From a bacterium (GTDB lineage Bacteria > Cyanobacteriota > Vampirovibrionia > Obscuribacterales > Obscuribacteraceae), in NCBI GenBank assembly GCA_030431355.1, contig JAUIJG010000160.1, positions 1 to 11,021 of the forward strand: a stretch of 11,021 bases of DNA, given 5' to 3'. The position numbers and the translations under genes were made by a program. The notes beneath the pieces are model-generated. The model did no database searches. It had not been told where the DNA came from and saw only the letters and a list, made by a program, of their open reading frames with translations. Shown here one piece after another: positions 1 to 7,063 of this stretch. Position 1 is the first letter of the stretch; the number at the start of each line of letters is the position of its first letter.

Positions 1-1
1 G

Positions 2-1927
2 ACCATGGTGCCCAGGCTGCTGGCCATGTTTTCGGTGGTGGCAGTTTTCCTGCCGTCCTTCTTCATGGTCGGCATTACCAGGGAACTCTTTATTCCGCTT
101 TCGCTGGCCGTGGGCTTCGCCATGATCGCCTCAACCACTCTCGCTTCTACCATTGTGCCGATAATGGCGGTCTGGATTCTTAAAGCAGAACACAAAGAGC
201 CGAAAGCGGACTTCGTGGACACATTGAAAAACGGTCTGGGTAACCTACTAAAAAGCCTGATGCCGCTCAGGTTTTTGATTGTCCTGATCTACCTTGGCAT
301 AGCGGTGACAGCGATTATTTTCCTCTACAACAATATCGGTAAGGAGCTTTTCCCCGACTCAGGAAGCAGCCAGTTTCGAGTGAGGATATCCGCGCCAACC
401 GGCATGCGAGTGGAGGCTCTCGAGCAGAGAGTATTAAGGACAATAGAAGAAGTAAAAAAACTAGCCGGTCCGGAAAATGTCGAAAAGACCCTGGGCTATG
501 CCGGTCAGCAGCCACCTATGTTTCCTATCAGCTCCGCCTTTTTATGGACCTCAGGACCCCACCAGGCGGTGCTTGATGTGCAGTTGAAAGAGACTGCGAA
601 GATAAACATATCCCAATTCAAAGACAAGCTTAGAGAAAGCTTGAAAAAAGCAGTACCGGATACTAAATACTCCTTCGAACCAGGAGATCTGGTTAGCCAG
701 ATCATGAACCTCGGTTCACCGACTCCAATTACGGTCCAGGTAACCGGTCACGATCTGGTGGCGGACAAAGTCTTTGCCGGCAAGGTTCTAAAAGAGATGA
801 AAGAGGTGCCCCAGCTTCGTGATTTGCAGTGGGGACAACCCCTGGACTATCCGTCTTGTGAGATAAAAATAGATAGAGAACTAGCCGGACAGCTGGGAGT
901 GACACCGGAGGACATCGGCATGTCCCTTCAACCGGCCTATTTCTCCAGCAGGTTTGTTCACCTGAGTTTGTGGCGTGACAAAGACAGCGGGTTCTCTTAC
1001 CAGGTCCAGGTTCAGGTACCCCAGGATCAAATTCGCTCAAAAGAAGACATAGAAAAATTTCCCACCATGAAGCCGACCCGAAGCGATCAGATGGCGGAAT
1101 ACAGGGACCAGCTGGAAGATCCTGATACCAACAGATTTTATCCCGGCAATCATACAAGAAGACGTCAGCATCCTCTCATTCAAGATGTGGCAAAGGTGGA
1201 ATACGGAGTAACCAATGGAGAGTTCGACCGCTACAATATGATGCGAATGGTCTCCCTGACTGCCAATATAGAAGGCAATGACTTGGGTCGTGCTGGAGAA
1301 GCAGTAAAAGAAGCAGTTCGCAGAGCAGGCAAACCTCCGCCTGGTGTTTTTGTAAATGTAATCGGTCAGGTACCGCTTTTGGAAGACACTTTCTTCCACT
1401 TGCTCACCGGGCTTTTGCTTGCCGTCGTAATAATCACCTTGATGCTACTCGCCTATTTCCAGGCATCACGGGTGGTGCTTATCGTAATGTCCACCAGTCC
1501 GGCGATTCTTCTAGGAGTGCTGACCATGTTGACCGTAACCGGTACAACCCTGAATGTTCAGTCCTTCATGGGAGCGATCATGTCGACCGGTGTAGGAATC
1601 GCCAATGCTATTCTTCTGGTTGTGTTCGCCGAACAAAGCAGGGCGAAGGGCATGAGCGCACAGGAGGCAGCAATACATGGAGCGCAAAGTAGAATGCGCC
1701 CGATTTTGATGACCTCAATCGCCATGGTGGCAGGAATGGTACCGATGGCCATATCGGGCGGACAGAGCGCATCTCTGGGTCGAGCCGTAATTGGTGGTCT
1801 GTCTATGTCCACAATGTCGGTGCTGACAATTCTGCCCCTGGTATTTATGATTGTTCAAAATAACGCACCAATAGGTGTAAGGTCACTGCATCCGGAAGAC
1901 CAGGCTCCCAAGGAAGAAGGCATATAG
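2..1927 (+). CDS. RND efflux permease, HAE1/AcrB-like (5' partial)
   Basis: This is the C-terminal part of a proton-driven inner-membrane efflux pump that exports drugs or other amphiphilic compounds through the periplasm. The reading frame is open to the window edge, so the true start lies upstream; about 640 residues are visible of a family that is normally 1000-1100. Counting from the Met at nt 5, residues 1-60 match the TM5-TM6 segment that follows the TM4 proton-relay Asp residues (themselves outside the window), with the recognisable stretch VFLPSFFMVGITRELF. TM7 is near 88-108. The second large periplasmic porter loop (about 110-460) begins KELFPDSGSSQFRV. TM8-TM12 run from about 463 to 615 and include GVGIANAILLVVFAEQ. 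A hydrophilic insertion of roughly 40 residues (about 351-392) precedes the conserved DVAKVEYG stretch. It is followed after 3 bp by its adaptor gene. Family assignment is firm; substrate is unknown. Confidence 0.93.
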   Translation, partial: TMVPRLLAMFSVVAVFLPSFFMVGITRELFIPLSLAVGFAMIASTTLASTIVPIMAVWILKAEHKEPKADFVDTLKNGLGNLLKSLMPLRFLIVLIYLGIAVTAIIFLYNNIGKELFPDSGSSQFRVRISAPTGMRVEALEQRVLRTIEEVKKLAGPENVEKTLGYAGQQPPMFPISSAFLWTSGPHQAVLDVQLKETAKINISQFKDKLRESLKKAVPDTKYSFEPGDLVSQIMNLGSPTPITVQVTGHDLVADKVFAGKVLKEMKEVPQLRDLQWGQPLDYPSCEIKIDRELAGQLGVTPEDIGMSLQPAYFSSRFVHLSLWRDKDSGFSYQVQVQVPQDQIRSKEDIEKFPTMKPTRSDQMAEYRDQLEDPDTNRFYPGNHTRRRQHPLIQDVAKVEYGVTNGEFDRYNMMRMVSLTANIEGNDLGRAGEAVKEAVRRAGKPPPGVFVNVIGQVPLLEDTFFHLLTGLLLAVVIITLMLLAYFQASRVVLIVMSTSPAILLGVLTMLTVTGTTLNVQSFMGAIMSTGVGIANAILLVVFAEQSRAKGMSAQEAAIHGAQSRMRPILMTSIAMVAGMVPMAISGGQSASLGRAVIGGLSMSTMSVLTILPLVFMIVQNNAPIGVRSLHPEDQAPKEEGI

Positions 1928-1930
1928 AAG

Positions 1931-3319
1931 ATGGACAAAGATCCTCAAAACAACCTAGAAAGAGACACCACGGGCAACCCTCCCGCGGACTCGACCTCTT
2001 TGTTCAACAAGAAAAATTTGCTCTTCGTCGCCGTGGTGATAGGTATTGCAGGCATAGCCTACTTCTTCCTCTGGAGAAAGCATAGTCAGCCTCTTGTGGA
2101 TACGAAAACGAAGCCGGATGTTGCAGTTTCAGTTCCAGTGGTTTCGGTGGTCAAAAGAACCCTCTTCCGGGAAGACCAGCTTCCTGGTGAAATAGACGCC
2201 TATCAGGATGTACTTATCTATCCGAAGGTGCCGGGTTTTATCAAATGGATAGGCGTTGACCGAGGCTCGGTCGTAAAAGCGGGCCAGCTCATGGTTAAGA
2301 TGTACGCTCCAGAGTACCTGGCCCGCAGAAGTGAAGGCATGGCAAAAGTAGCTGCTGCGAAAGCGGCTCTGGCTGCGGAAGAATCAAAACTGGCAGATCT
2401 TCAGGCGGAGTTGAAGCGAAAGAGAGCAAAACTACTGGCTGACCAATCCACATATCAGAGGATCTACGCGGCTTCTCTGGTTCCCGGCGTTATCGCCGAC
2501 AATGATGTGGTTCAATGGTCCCAGACTGTGGAAGCTTCGGAACAGGATGTGAACACGTTTATAAAACGGGTAAACGCCAAAGATCACGAAGTAAATATGC
2601 GTCGTGAGCAAGTGGAGTCCATGATAAGCGGATTCGAAAGTTTCGCAGACTTCGCCTCATATCTAGAGATTCCTGCTCCTTTTAACGGCTATGTCACCGA
2701 AAGAAAAATGCACGTGGGCAGCTTTGTCGGCCCCGATGGTACAGGCGCCTATCCTCCCATCTGTCGTCTCAAACAGATCGATCTGCTGAGAATTATCGCG
2801 CCGGTGCCGGAAATTTATACTGACGGCTTGATAATCGGCTCGGAGGTTGAATTCACTGTTTCATCTTTTCCTGATAAGCGATTTGTAGGGAAAGTGGCAA
2901 GGATTAGCAATAGCCTGGACAAAGACACGAGAACCATGCCTGTTGAGCTGAACTTTCTAAATCCAGACTACAAAATTCTACCTGGAATGTTTTGCAAGAT
3001 ATTCTGGCCCACACGCAGGAAAGAAAGTACTCTATTTGTCCCTGTATCATCCGTCGTATCCACTCCCCTGAACACTTTTGTTTGCAAAGTGGACAAAGAT
3101 AGAATCAACTGGATTACAGTGAAAAAAGGCGAACTCATGGACAACATGGTGGAAATTTTCGGCGACTTAAAAGAAGGTGACCTGGTCGCATTGAAAGGCA
3201 GTGAAGAGTTGGAGAATCAATCTCGAGTACACCCGGTCGGCAAATCCGTTAAGGAGATGAAGCAATCACCGAACTCTGAGAAAAAGGATTCAAAGCCGCA
3301 GAGAAAATCAGAGAAGTAG
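1931..3319 (+). CDS. RND efflux periplasmic adaptor (HlyD/AcrA-type membrane fusion protein)
   Basis: This is the adaptor that links the upstream permease to an outer-membrane channel. The 462 residues show a short cytoplasmic N-terminus, one TM anchor at about 28-47 (LLFVAVVIGIAGIAYFFLW), and the first half of the lipoyl domain around 77-115 (YPKVPGFIKWIGVDRGSVVKAG). A helical hairpin rich in Ala, Lys and Glu follows at about 120-235, then the second lipoyl half near 245 (LEIPAPFNGYVTERKMHVGS). A beta-barrel region comes next, ending in LPGMFCKIFWP, followed by a membrane-proximal domain and a charged Lys/Ser/Glu tail. No lipobox is seen, so anchoring is by the TM helix. The ATG is 3 bp after the permease stop, with AAGG-type Shine-Dalgarno bases inside the end of the permease gene, so the two are surely co-transcribed. 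The order permease-then-adaptor is the reverse of acrAB. No outer-membrane factor gene follows. Confidence 0.92.
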   Translation: MDKDPQNNLERDTTGNPPADSTSLFNKKNLLFVAVVIGIAGIAYFFLWRKHSQPLVDTKTKPDVAVSVPVVSVVKRTLFREDQLPGEIDAYQDVLIYPKVPGFIKWIGVDRGSVVKAGQLMVKMYAPEYLARRSEGMAKVAAAKAALAAEESKLADLQAELKRKRAKLLADQSTYQRIYAASLVPGVIADNDVVQWSQTVEASEQDVNTFIKRVNAKDHEVNMRREQVESMISGFESFADFASYLEIPAPFNGYVTERKMHVGSFVGPDGTGAYPPICRLKQIDLLRIIAPVPEIYTDGLIIGSEVEFTVSSFPDKRFVGKVARISNSLDKDTRTMPVELNFLNPDYKILPGMFCKIFWPTRRKESTLFVPVSSVVSTPLNTFVCKVDKDRINWITVKKGELMDNMVEIFGDLKEGDLVALKGSEELENQSRVHPVGKSVKEMKQSPNSEKKDSKPQRKSEK

Positions 3320-3345
3320 GTTGATCGGCAGATCAGGCTACTTCT
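3312..3345. terminator. Hairpin over both stop codons of convergent genes, possible bidirectional terminator
   Basis: An 8-bp stem (AGAAGTAG at 3312-3319 with CTACTTCT at 3338-3345) continues, after one G/G mismatch and a T/G wobble, into a 5-bp stem (TGATC with GATCA) around a GGCA loop; all parts share one centre. It contains the TAG of the adaptor gene and the TGA of the opposing gene. There is no strong T-tract on either side. The minus-strand side has a short TTTT a few bases on, so termination is plausible but unproven. Confidence 0.45.
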
Positions 3346-4490
3346 GGCAATTTCACCATCAGTGGTGAATCAAAAGATCGAACCACGTCCCTGTCGATAG
3401 GATTCAGCCTTCTAAATGCTTTCAATATGTGGGATTCCGCTTGAGATGCTTTCTGGGTTAATAGCCAAAAAAGCGCAAGATATGCTTGCAAATATTTTCT
3501 ACTGACTCCGGAATAGTTTAGATACAGGAACTCCTTTATCGAGTGAACGAGAGCGAGCTGGACCTTGCTCAGATCAGTGGATGACAGATTCCCTTCTAAC
3601 TTTTCAGTATGATTGGTCAGGGGAACTTCATTCTTCTCCATGAACAAATTTCCTACTATGGAGACAACTTCTTGATCCATTTCTAGAAGAGAGAGAACTG
3701 CTGATACCTGGCTTGCCGGCAACCCGGTACTTATACAGATATCTTCAAAAGACACAGGTTCTTTACCGAGCAATCTCCTTATAGAAAGCCTGGCTTCGAT
3801 AAGATCATCGAGTTCATCGGCAAATTCGTCACTAAGTTCCTTGGTTGTACCATACTCTGGCTCATCTGAATGATCATTAACCGGAGCAGTGGGTCTGGTT
3901 GACTCAGCCTCACCGCTCTGGGTGCTGATCTCCTCAGCTTTCGCAATTCTCTCCAAAACTTCTTCCCCAGGGCTGAGACCCTCCGGTGTGGTGATGCTCC
4001 TTTTTGTTATCTGATCAAGAAACTGAATAGATGAAATTGAGTTGGAGAATTTCATCAAACGATCGAAAACAACAAGAGATATCTTATTAAGAATAGTCCA
4101 GGCTGAGGACTGGCTTATTCCAGCGAGAAGCTCCAGCTCTTTTGTATTCAGAGCGATGCCTTTCCGTAGAAAGAAGATAGCCATATTCCATGACTCCGGC
4201 TTTTTGATTCCTGTGAAAAATGTACCCGCCGTAAAAGAACCCTTAGCTCTACAACTCTGACAAATATAACTTCTGCAATTATCGGCGATAGCAATATTTG
4301 AACTTGCACAATATCGACAAATGAATTTTGGCGCCCCATCAGCAAAATCTACGGAGTCACCGTCTGCCAATAAGCACAATTCAAGAACATGAAAGAGATC
4401 CGTTGGGTATTCTTTGTAAAATTCCTCTCTAAGCTCTAGAAGAGATGCAGTTCTTCTAGCTCGACCTTGCCCGGAATTGCTGGGAATCAT
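3333..4490 (-). CDS. Transposase-derived zinc-ribbon protein with a DprA-like winged helix in place of the DDE domain
   Basis: The 385 residues combine pieces not normally found together. A zinc ribbon at 58-80 has the pattern Cys58-x2-Cys61-x15-Cys77-x2-Cys80. It is followed by FTAGTFFTGIKKPESWNMAI and a helix-turn-helix (LAGISQSSAWTILNKI, about 122-137). This run matches the N-terminus of IS1595/ISXO2-type transposases. Residues 321-345 (YSGVSRKYLQAYLALFWLL) resemble the C-terminal tail of the same family (GVSKKxLQxYLxEF). Between them no DDE-type catalytic region is visible. Instead there is a polar acidic linker (about 150-225) and, at 228-286, a winged helix like the DprA C-terminus (VSFEDICISTGLPASQVSAVLSLLEM). 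The start is well supported: GAGGAGG at 4498-4504 lies 7 nt before the ATG. It is not likely to transpose and is probably a domesticated DNA-binding protein. The transposase resemblance is judged by eye from motifs; the function is unknown. Confidence 0.75.
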   Translation of the reverse strand: MIPSNSGQGRARRTASLLELREEFYKEYPTDLFHVLELCLLADGDSVDFADGAPKFICRYCASSNIAIADNCRSYICQSCRAKGSFTAGTFFTGIKKPESWNMAIFFLRKGIALNTKELELLAGISQSSAWTILNKISLVVFDRLMKFSNSISSIQFLDQITKRSITTPEGLSPGEEVLERIAKAEEISTQSGEAESTRPTAPVNDHSDEPEYGTTKELSDEFADELDDLIEARLSIRRLLGKEPVSFEDICISTGLPASQVSAVLSLLEMDQEVVSIVGNLFMEKNEVPLTNHTEKLEGNLSSTDLSKVQLALVHSIKEFLYLNYSGVSRKYLQAYLALFWLLTQKASQAESHILKAFRRLNPIDRDVVRSFDSPLMVKLPEVA

Positions 4491-4497
4491 TTTGTAT

Positions 4498-4504
4498 CCT
4501 CCTC
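4498..4504 (-). promoter_or_regulatory. Strong Shine-Dalgarno site for the transposase-derived gene
   Basis: On the minus strand this reads GAGGAGG, followed by 7 nt (ATACAAA) and the ATG at 4490. It is the best ribosome binding site in the window, which argues that this odd gene is translated rather than decaying, and it fixes the start. Confidence 0.75.
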
Positions 4505-4585
4505 ACCCTTTCTTAATGAGTAACGGATACGCAAACTAAAAAGTTCAATTGGAAAACACCATTTAATGCTGGACTCCAAGCCCTA

Positions 4586-4637
4586 TATCAAATGGCAAAC
4601 ATCATACCGATATCGGTATAGTGTTTGCCATTTGATA
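4586..4637. repeat. 52-bp near-perfect palindrome
   Basis: Outer 15-bp arms are perfect (TATCAAATGGCAAAC at 4586-4600 against its reverse complement at 4623-4637). The core ATACCGATATCGGTAT (4604-4619) is a perfect 16-bp palindrome on the same centre. Only two of the 26 base pairs mismatch (4602/4621 and 4603/4620). It lies 95 bp upstream of the transposase-derived gene and 63 bp after the stop of the TPR gene. No T-tract follows on either strand, so it is not a standard intrinsic terminator. It may be an operator, a cruciform site or a relic of transposon ends. Confidence 0.8.
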
Positions 4638-4653
4638 CAAAAATCGCTGACTA

Positions 4654-4665
4654 TGATCTAGATCA
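4654..4665. repeat. 12-bp perfect palindrome
   Basis: TGATCTAGATCA is its own reverse complement and lies 16 bp from the larger palindrome, in the same intergenic stretch (4491-4700). It could be a dimer binding site. The pairing stops at both ends, and chance occurrence cannot be excluded for 12 bp. Confidence 0.4.
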
Positions 4666-4700
4666 CTCTCAAGATTAAACCAATAAACAAATTCAATATA

Positions 4701-6335
4701 TCAATTAGATTTTGCCAAGATAGCTCCTGCGCGCAATTCCATTTTCTGCGCCTCTTCATCTCTTCCCATCTCGCGCAAAACCAGTGCATAGTCCTTCAAA
4801 CATGCAGCCACAAGAGGATCTTCAGAGCCTGCAGCACTCTCAGTACTCGACAATGCCCAACGATACAACTCGGAAGATTTTTGCAACTTTCCCTGATGGA
4901 AATAAAGATAAGCCAGACCGTTTAACACCCTGGCGGTCTCTAGCGTGCCAGGGCTCTTTTGCCCCTGACTCAGAGCTTCTTGATAGTACCCAGTCGCGCG
5001 ATCGTATTCACCGAGTTGAAATTCAACTTGCGCCAGCAAGATTCTTGTATTTATAGCCAGCAGATTGTCGGCACCATATGTAGAGTCATATATTTTCAAT
5101 GCCTTCTCCAAAAGAGGCTTGGCCTTCTCCGCCTCATTCTGAGCGATATACAACTGCGCCAAACCCGTCAAATCATTTCCTACAGATGGATGATTTGCCC
5201 CCAGAGCATCCAAATCAATAGCAATCTTGCGCTTGTACTGCTGTTCGTTAATCGAATACCTTTTTTGATTAAAGACAGACTTATTTACAGCTTCATAGGC
5301 CGGCTCAAGTGACGTCGCCATTTCAGCCGGACTGATTCCTCTCAAAGCAATTTTTTGATTAACATCAGTCTGCCTATCTCCAAACTTGTCCATTCTTCGC
5401 GCAGTCAACTTTTCATATTGAGAACCGTCGGCTGAGCCCGAACCTGATAGTCTGTCTTTGCTGTCTTTCTTGCTTTCAATTGGCGGTCGCAAAGAGAGCC
5501 CGCCAGAATCTAAAACTACTTCCCTCTTTACCTGCTCCCGCAAAGGCTTAGAATCAGAAGATCGCCACCCTGTCTCTCGGGAAGAATTCCCATCGATCTC
5601 GCTTTTCTCGTCGATCTCGATCTTTCCATCCTCTCCTCCACCAATATCTTTATCAAAATCGTCGATCAAATCACTATTCGAGTGATCATTCGACTTAATC
5701 AGATCACCGTACTCGTGCATTATCGACTTGAGCTGACTGGCAGCGGCTAAATTTGGTTGCTTTGAAAGTATTGAAATAGCTCTTTTGTATTGAATCTGAG
5801 CAGCGTTATTCTTTCCCAACCTGTGATTGACCCTACCCAATCTACTCAAAGTGTTGGCATAGGCCGGACTATAGGCGCCGTAGTTGCGCTCGTTAATCTT
5901 CAAGGCCCTGTTGTAATAAGTCATAGCCAGAGGATGATTTCCGGCAGACTCTTCTATTGAACCAAGCGCCATCAAATAAGGCTCGACTTCAGGATGGTTT
6001 TGTCCATACTCACGGGTAGTTCGACTCAACAACTTCTGGTAAATAGCTCGTGCTTCCCTTGTTTTATCTTCAAGGGCTAGAGTAGCGGCCAATCGTTTCA
6101 GGCAAAGCTTTTCAGCACTGGAGCCACCAGAACCCTTTCTGACAACAGCAAGGGACTCTCGAAACTTCTGCTCCGCCTCCCTGAGAGCCCCCTTATTGAG
6201 AGCTGCTTCGCCAGCATCAAAGGAAGACTTCCACGCATCCTCACTTCCCTGAGCAGGCACAGAAGCAACGCTAAAAACCAGTACAGGAACCACTAAAATT
6301 TTGAGGATAACAACCTTGTTAAAACGGTTCCACAC
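4701..6335 (-). CDS. Exported tetratricopeptide-repeat (TPR) protein
   Basis: This is a secreted or periplasmic scaffold protein of 544 residues (548 from the longest start). The N-terminus has basic residues, then a hydrophobic core (VVILKILVVPVLVFSVASVPA) with a likely signal-peptidase cut near VPA-QGS. Two helical TPR blocks follow: about 42-215, with repeats such as AMTYYNRALKINERNYG, and about 350-545, with kinesin-light-chain-like repeats (GANHPSVGNDLTGLAQLY; KAKPLLEKALKIYDSTYG). They are split by a polar, highly charged linker of about 120 residues (216-335). The frame opens at a GTG at 6347, but that GTG is part of AAGGTG, which sits 9 nt before a second in-frame GTG at 6335. I therefore place the start at 6335. 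TPR proteins bind other proteins; the partner is unknown. It stands 100 bp downstream of the phosphatase gene on the same strand and may have its own promoter or be read through. Confidence 0.85.
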   Translation of the reverse strand: MWNRFNKVVILKILVVPVLVFSVASVPAQGSEDAWKSSFDAGEAALNKGALREAEQKFRESLAVVRKGSGGSSAEKLCLKRLAATLALEDKTREARAIYQKLLSRTTREYGQNHPEVEPYLMALGSIEESAGNHPLAMTYYNRALKINERNYGAYSPAYANTLSRLGRVNHRLGKNNAAQIQYKRAISILSKQPNLAAASQLKSIMHEYGDLIKSNDHSNSDLIDDFDKDIGGGEDGKIEIDEKSEIDGNSSRETGWRSSDSKPLREQVKREVVLDSGGLSLRPPIESKKDSKDRLSGSGSADGSQYEKLTARRMDKFGDRQTDVNQKIALRGISPAEMATSLEPAYEAVNKSVFNQKRYSINEQQYKRKIAIDLDALGANHPSVGNDLTGLAQLYIAQNEAEKAKPLLEKALKIYDSTYGADNLLAINTRILLAQVEFQLGEYDRATGYYQEALSQGQKSPGTLETARVLNGLAYLYFHQGKLQKSSELYRWALSSTESAAGSEDPLVAACLKDYALVLREMGRDEEAQKMELRAGAILAKSN

Positions 6336-6344
6336 TCTATTTTG

Positions 6345-6350
6345 CACCTT
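6345..6350 (-). promoter_or_regulatory. Shine-Dalgarno site that decides the TPR gene start
   Basis: The minus strand reads AAGGTG here, 9 nt upstream of the GTG at 6335. The alternative GTG at 6347 lies inside this motif and has no better site upstream (only AAACA-type bases), so the inner GTG is preferred. Confidence 0.45.
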
Positions 6351-6448
6351 GTTTCACCAGACAAAAACTGCTACCAGACTCCCTATTCTACCCGCTTTGA
6401 AGTATTGTTCGCCAGCTCATCGATGCAAAGATGTCCTACTGCCATATC

Positions 6449-7063
6449 TTACCGCTGGGGATTGTACTGATCGTAAGAGCGCTTCGGTGTTATCAAAGAA
6501 TCGGCCTCTGTTGTCACAGGAAACTCGAGGTGATGAATCAGGAACCCATACCTCAGCATCTCCAGACCAGCCACGAAGGGATGCCAGCCATGGTCAAGAA
6601 CTCGCCAACAAGCTATATAGAAACTGGTTCTGTCGCAACCTGCATTACAATGCACGAATACAGCGACCTTTTTGCCATCCTTATTGGCACGCTCTGCTTC
6701 TCGCACAGTTTTTATAAATTTAGCCACTTTCTCCGGGCGTGGCGGCGCATTGCCGGTCGGAAGACTAATATGCTTCATACCAAGAGTAGTGGCAACATGT
6801 TTCTCCAATTTAATTCCTAGCGGTTCACATCGCAGGTCAACAATCGTATCTATACCATTGTCATGAAGCGCTTGTATTCCATCAGGAGTAGGCATCCCGC
6901 CACGATATAGATAGTCGTTCACTTTGTGAAAGTTGCGCAGATCATGCTTCAAGCTCTTGGCCGCTGTGGAACCATTGTTGAATGTGGGCAACTCCGCGTC
7001 ATTCATGGCGCAGGAAGTCAAAAGCATACATGACACTATAAATAATACCGAAATCCTGCTCAC
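6449..7063 (-). CDS. Lipoprotein dual-specificity/tyrosine-type phosphatase
   Basis: The 204 residues encode a membrane-anchored Cys-dependent phosphatase. The N-terminus is a lipoprotein signal (ISVLFIVSCMLLTSC) with lipobox Leu-Thr-Ser-Cys18, so the protein should be lipidated and face the periplasm. The fold signature includes YLYRGGMPTPDGIQAL (about 51-66), TIVDLRCE (73-80) and the P-loop HCNAGCDRT, giving nucleophile Cys139 and Arg145 (C-x5-R). GWHPFVAGLEMLRYGF follows, as in the DSP-like families with the HCxAGxDRT loop. No obvious Asp general acid lies in the loop before the P-loop (PTGNAPPRP). The GTG start overlaps the stop of the glycosyltransferase gene by 4 nt (GTGA), so its translation is coupled to that gene. 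The substrate is unknown: a phosphoprotein, or a phosphate released or carried during lipid-linked sugar transfer, would fit. Confidence 0.87.
   Translation of the reverse strand: MSRISVLFIVSCMLLTSCAMNDAELPTFNNGSTAAKSLKHDLRNFHKVNDYLYRGGMPTPDGIQALHDNGIDTIVDLRCEPLGIKLEKHVATTLGMKHISLPTGNAPPRPEKVAKFIKTVREAERANKDGKKVAVFVHCNAGCDRTSFYIACWRVLDHGWHPFVAGLEMLRYGFLIHHLEFPVTTEADSLITPKRSYDQYNPQR

Noticed and set aside
4586..4637. Palindrome as an intrinsic terminator of the TPR gene
   Set aside because: It lies 63 bp past the stop and neither strand shows a T-tract after the stem, so it is reported as a repeat or possible operator.
3333..4700. Intact IS1595-type insertion sequence
   Set aside because: No DDE catalytic region, no flanking target-site duplication and no pair of separated terminal inverted repeats around the gene were found.
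5640..5665. EF-hand-like calcium loop in the TPR linker (DFDKD then Gly-rich)
   Set aside because: The DxDxD start is present, but the Gly, Ile and Glu at later loop positions do not fit, and the linker is simply acid-rich.
6301..6866. Overlapping plus-strand open frames opposite the TPR and phosphatase genes
   Set aside because: They are shadows with no recognisable domain, lie over strongly supported minus-strand coding sequence and have no convincing ribosome sites.
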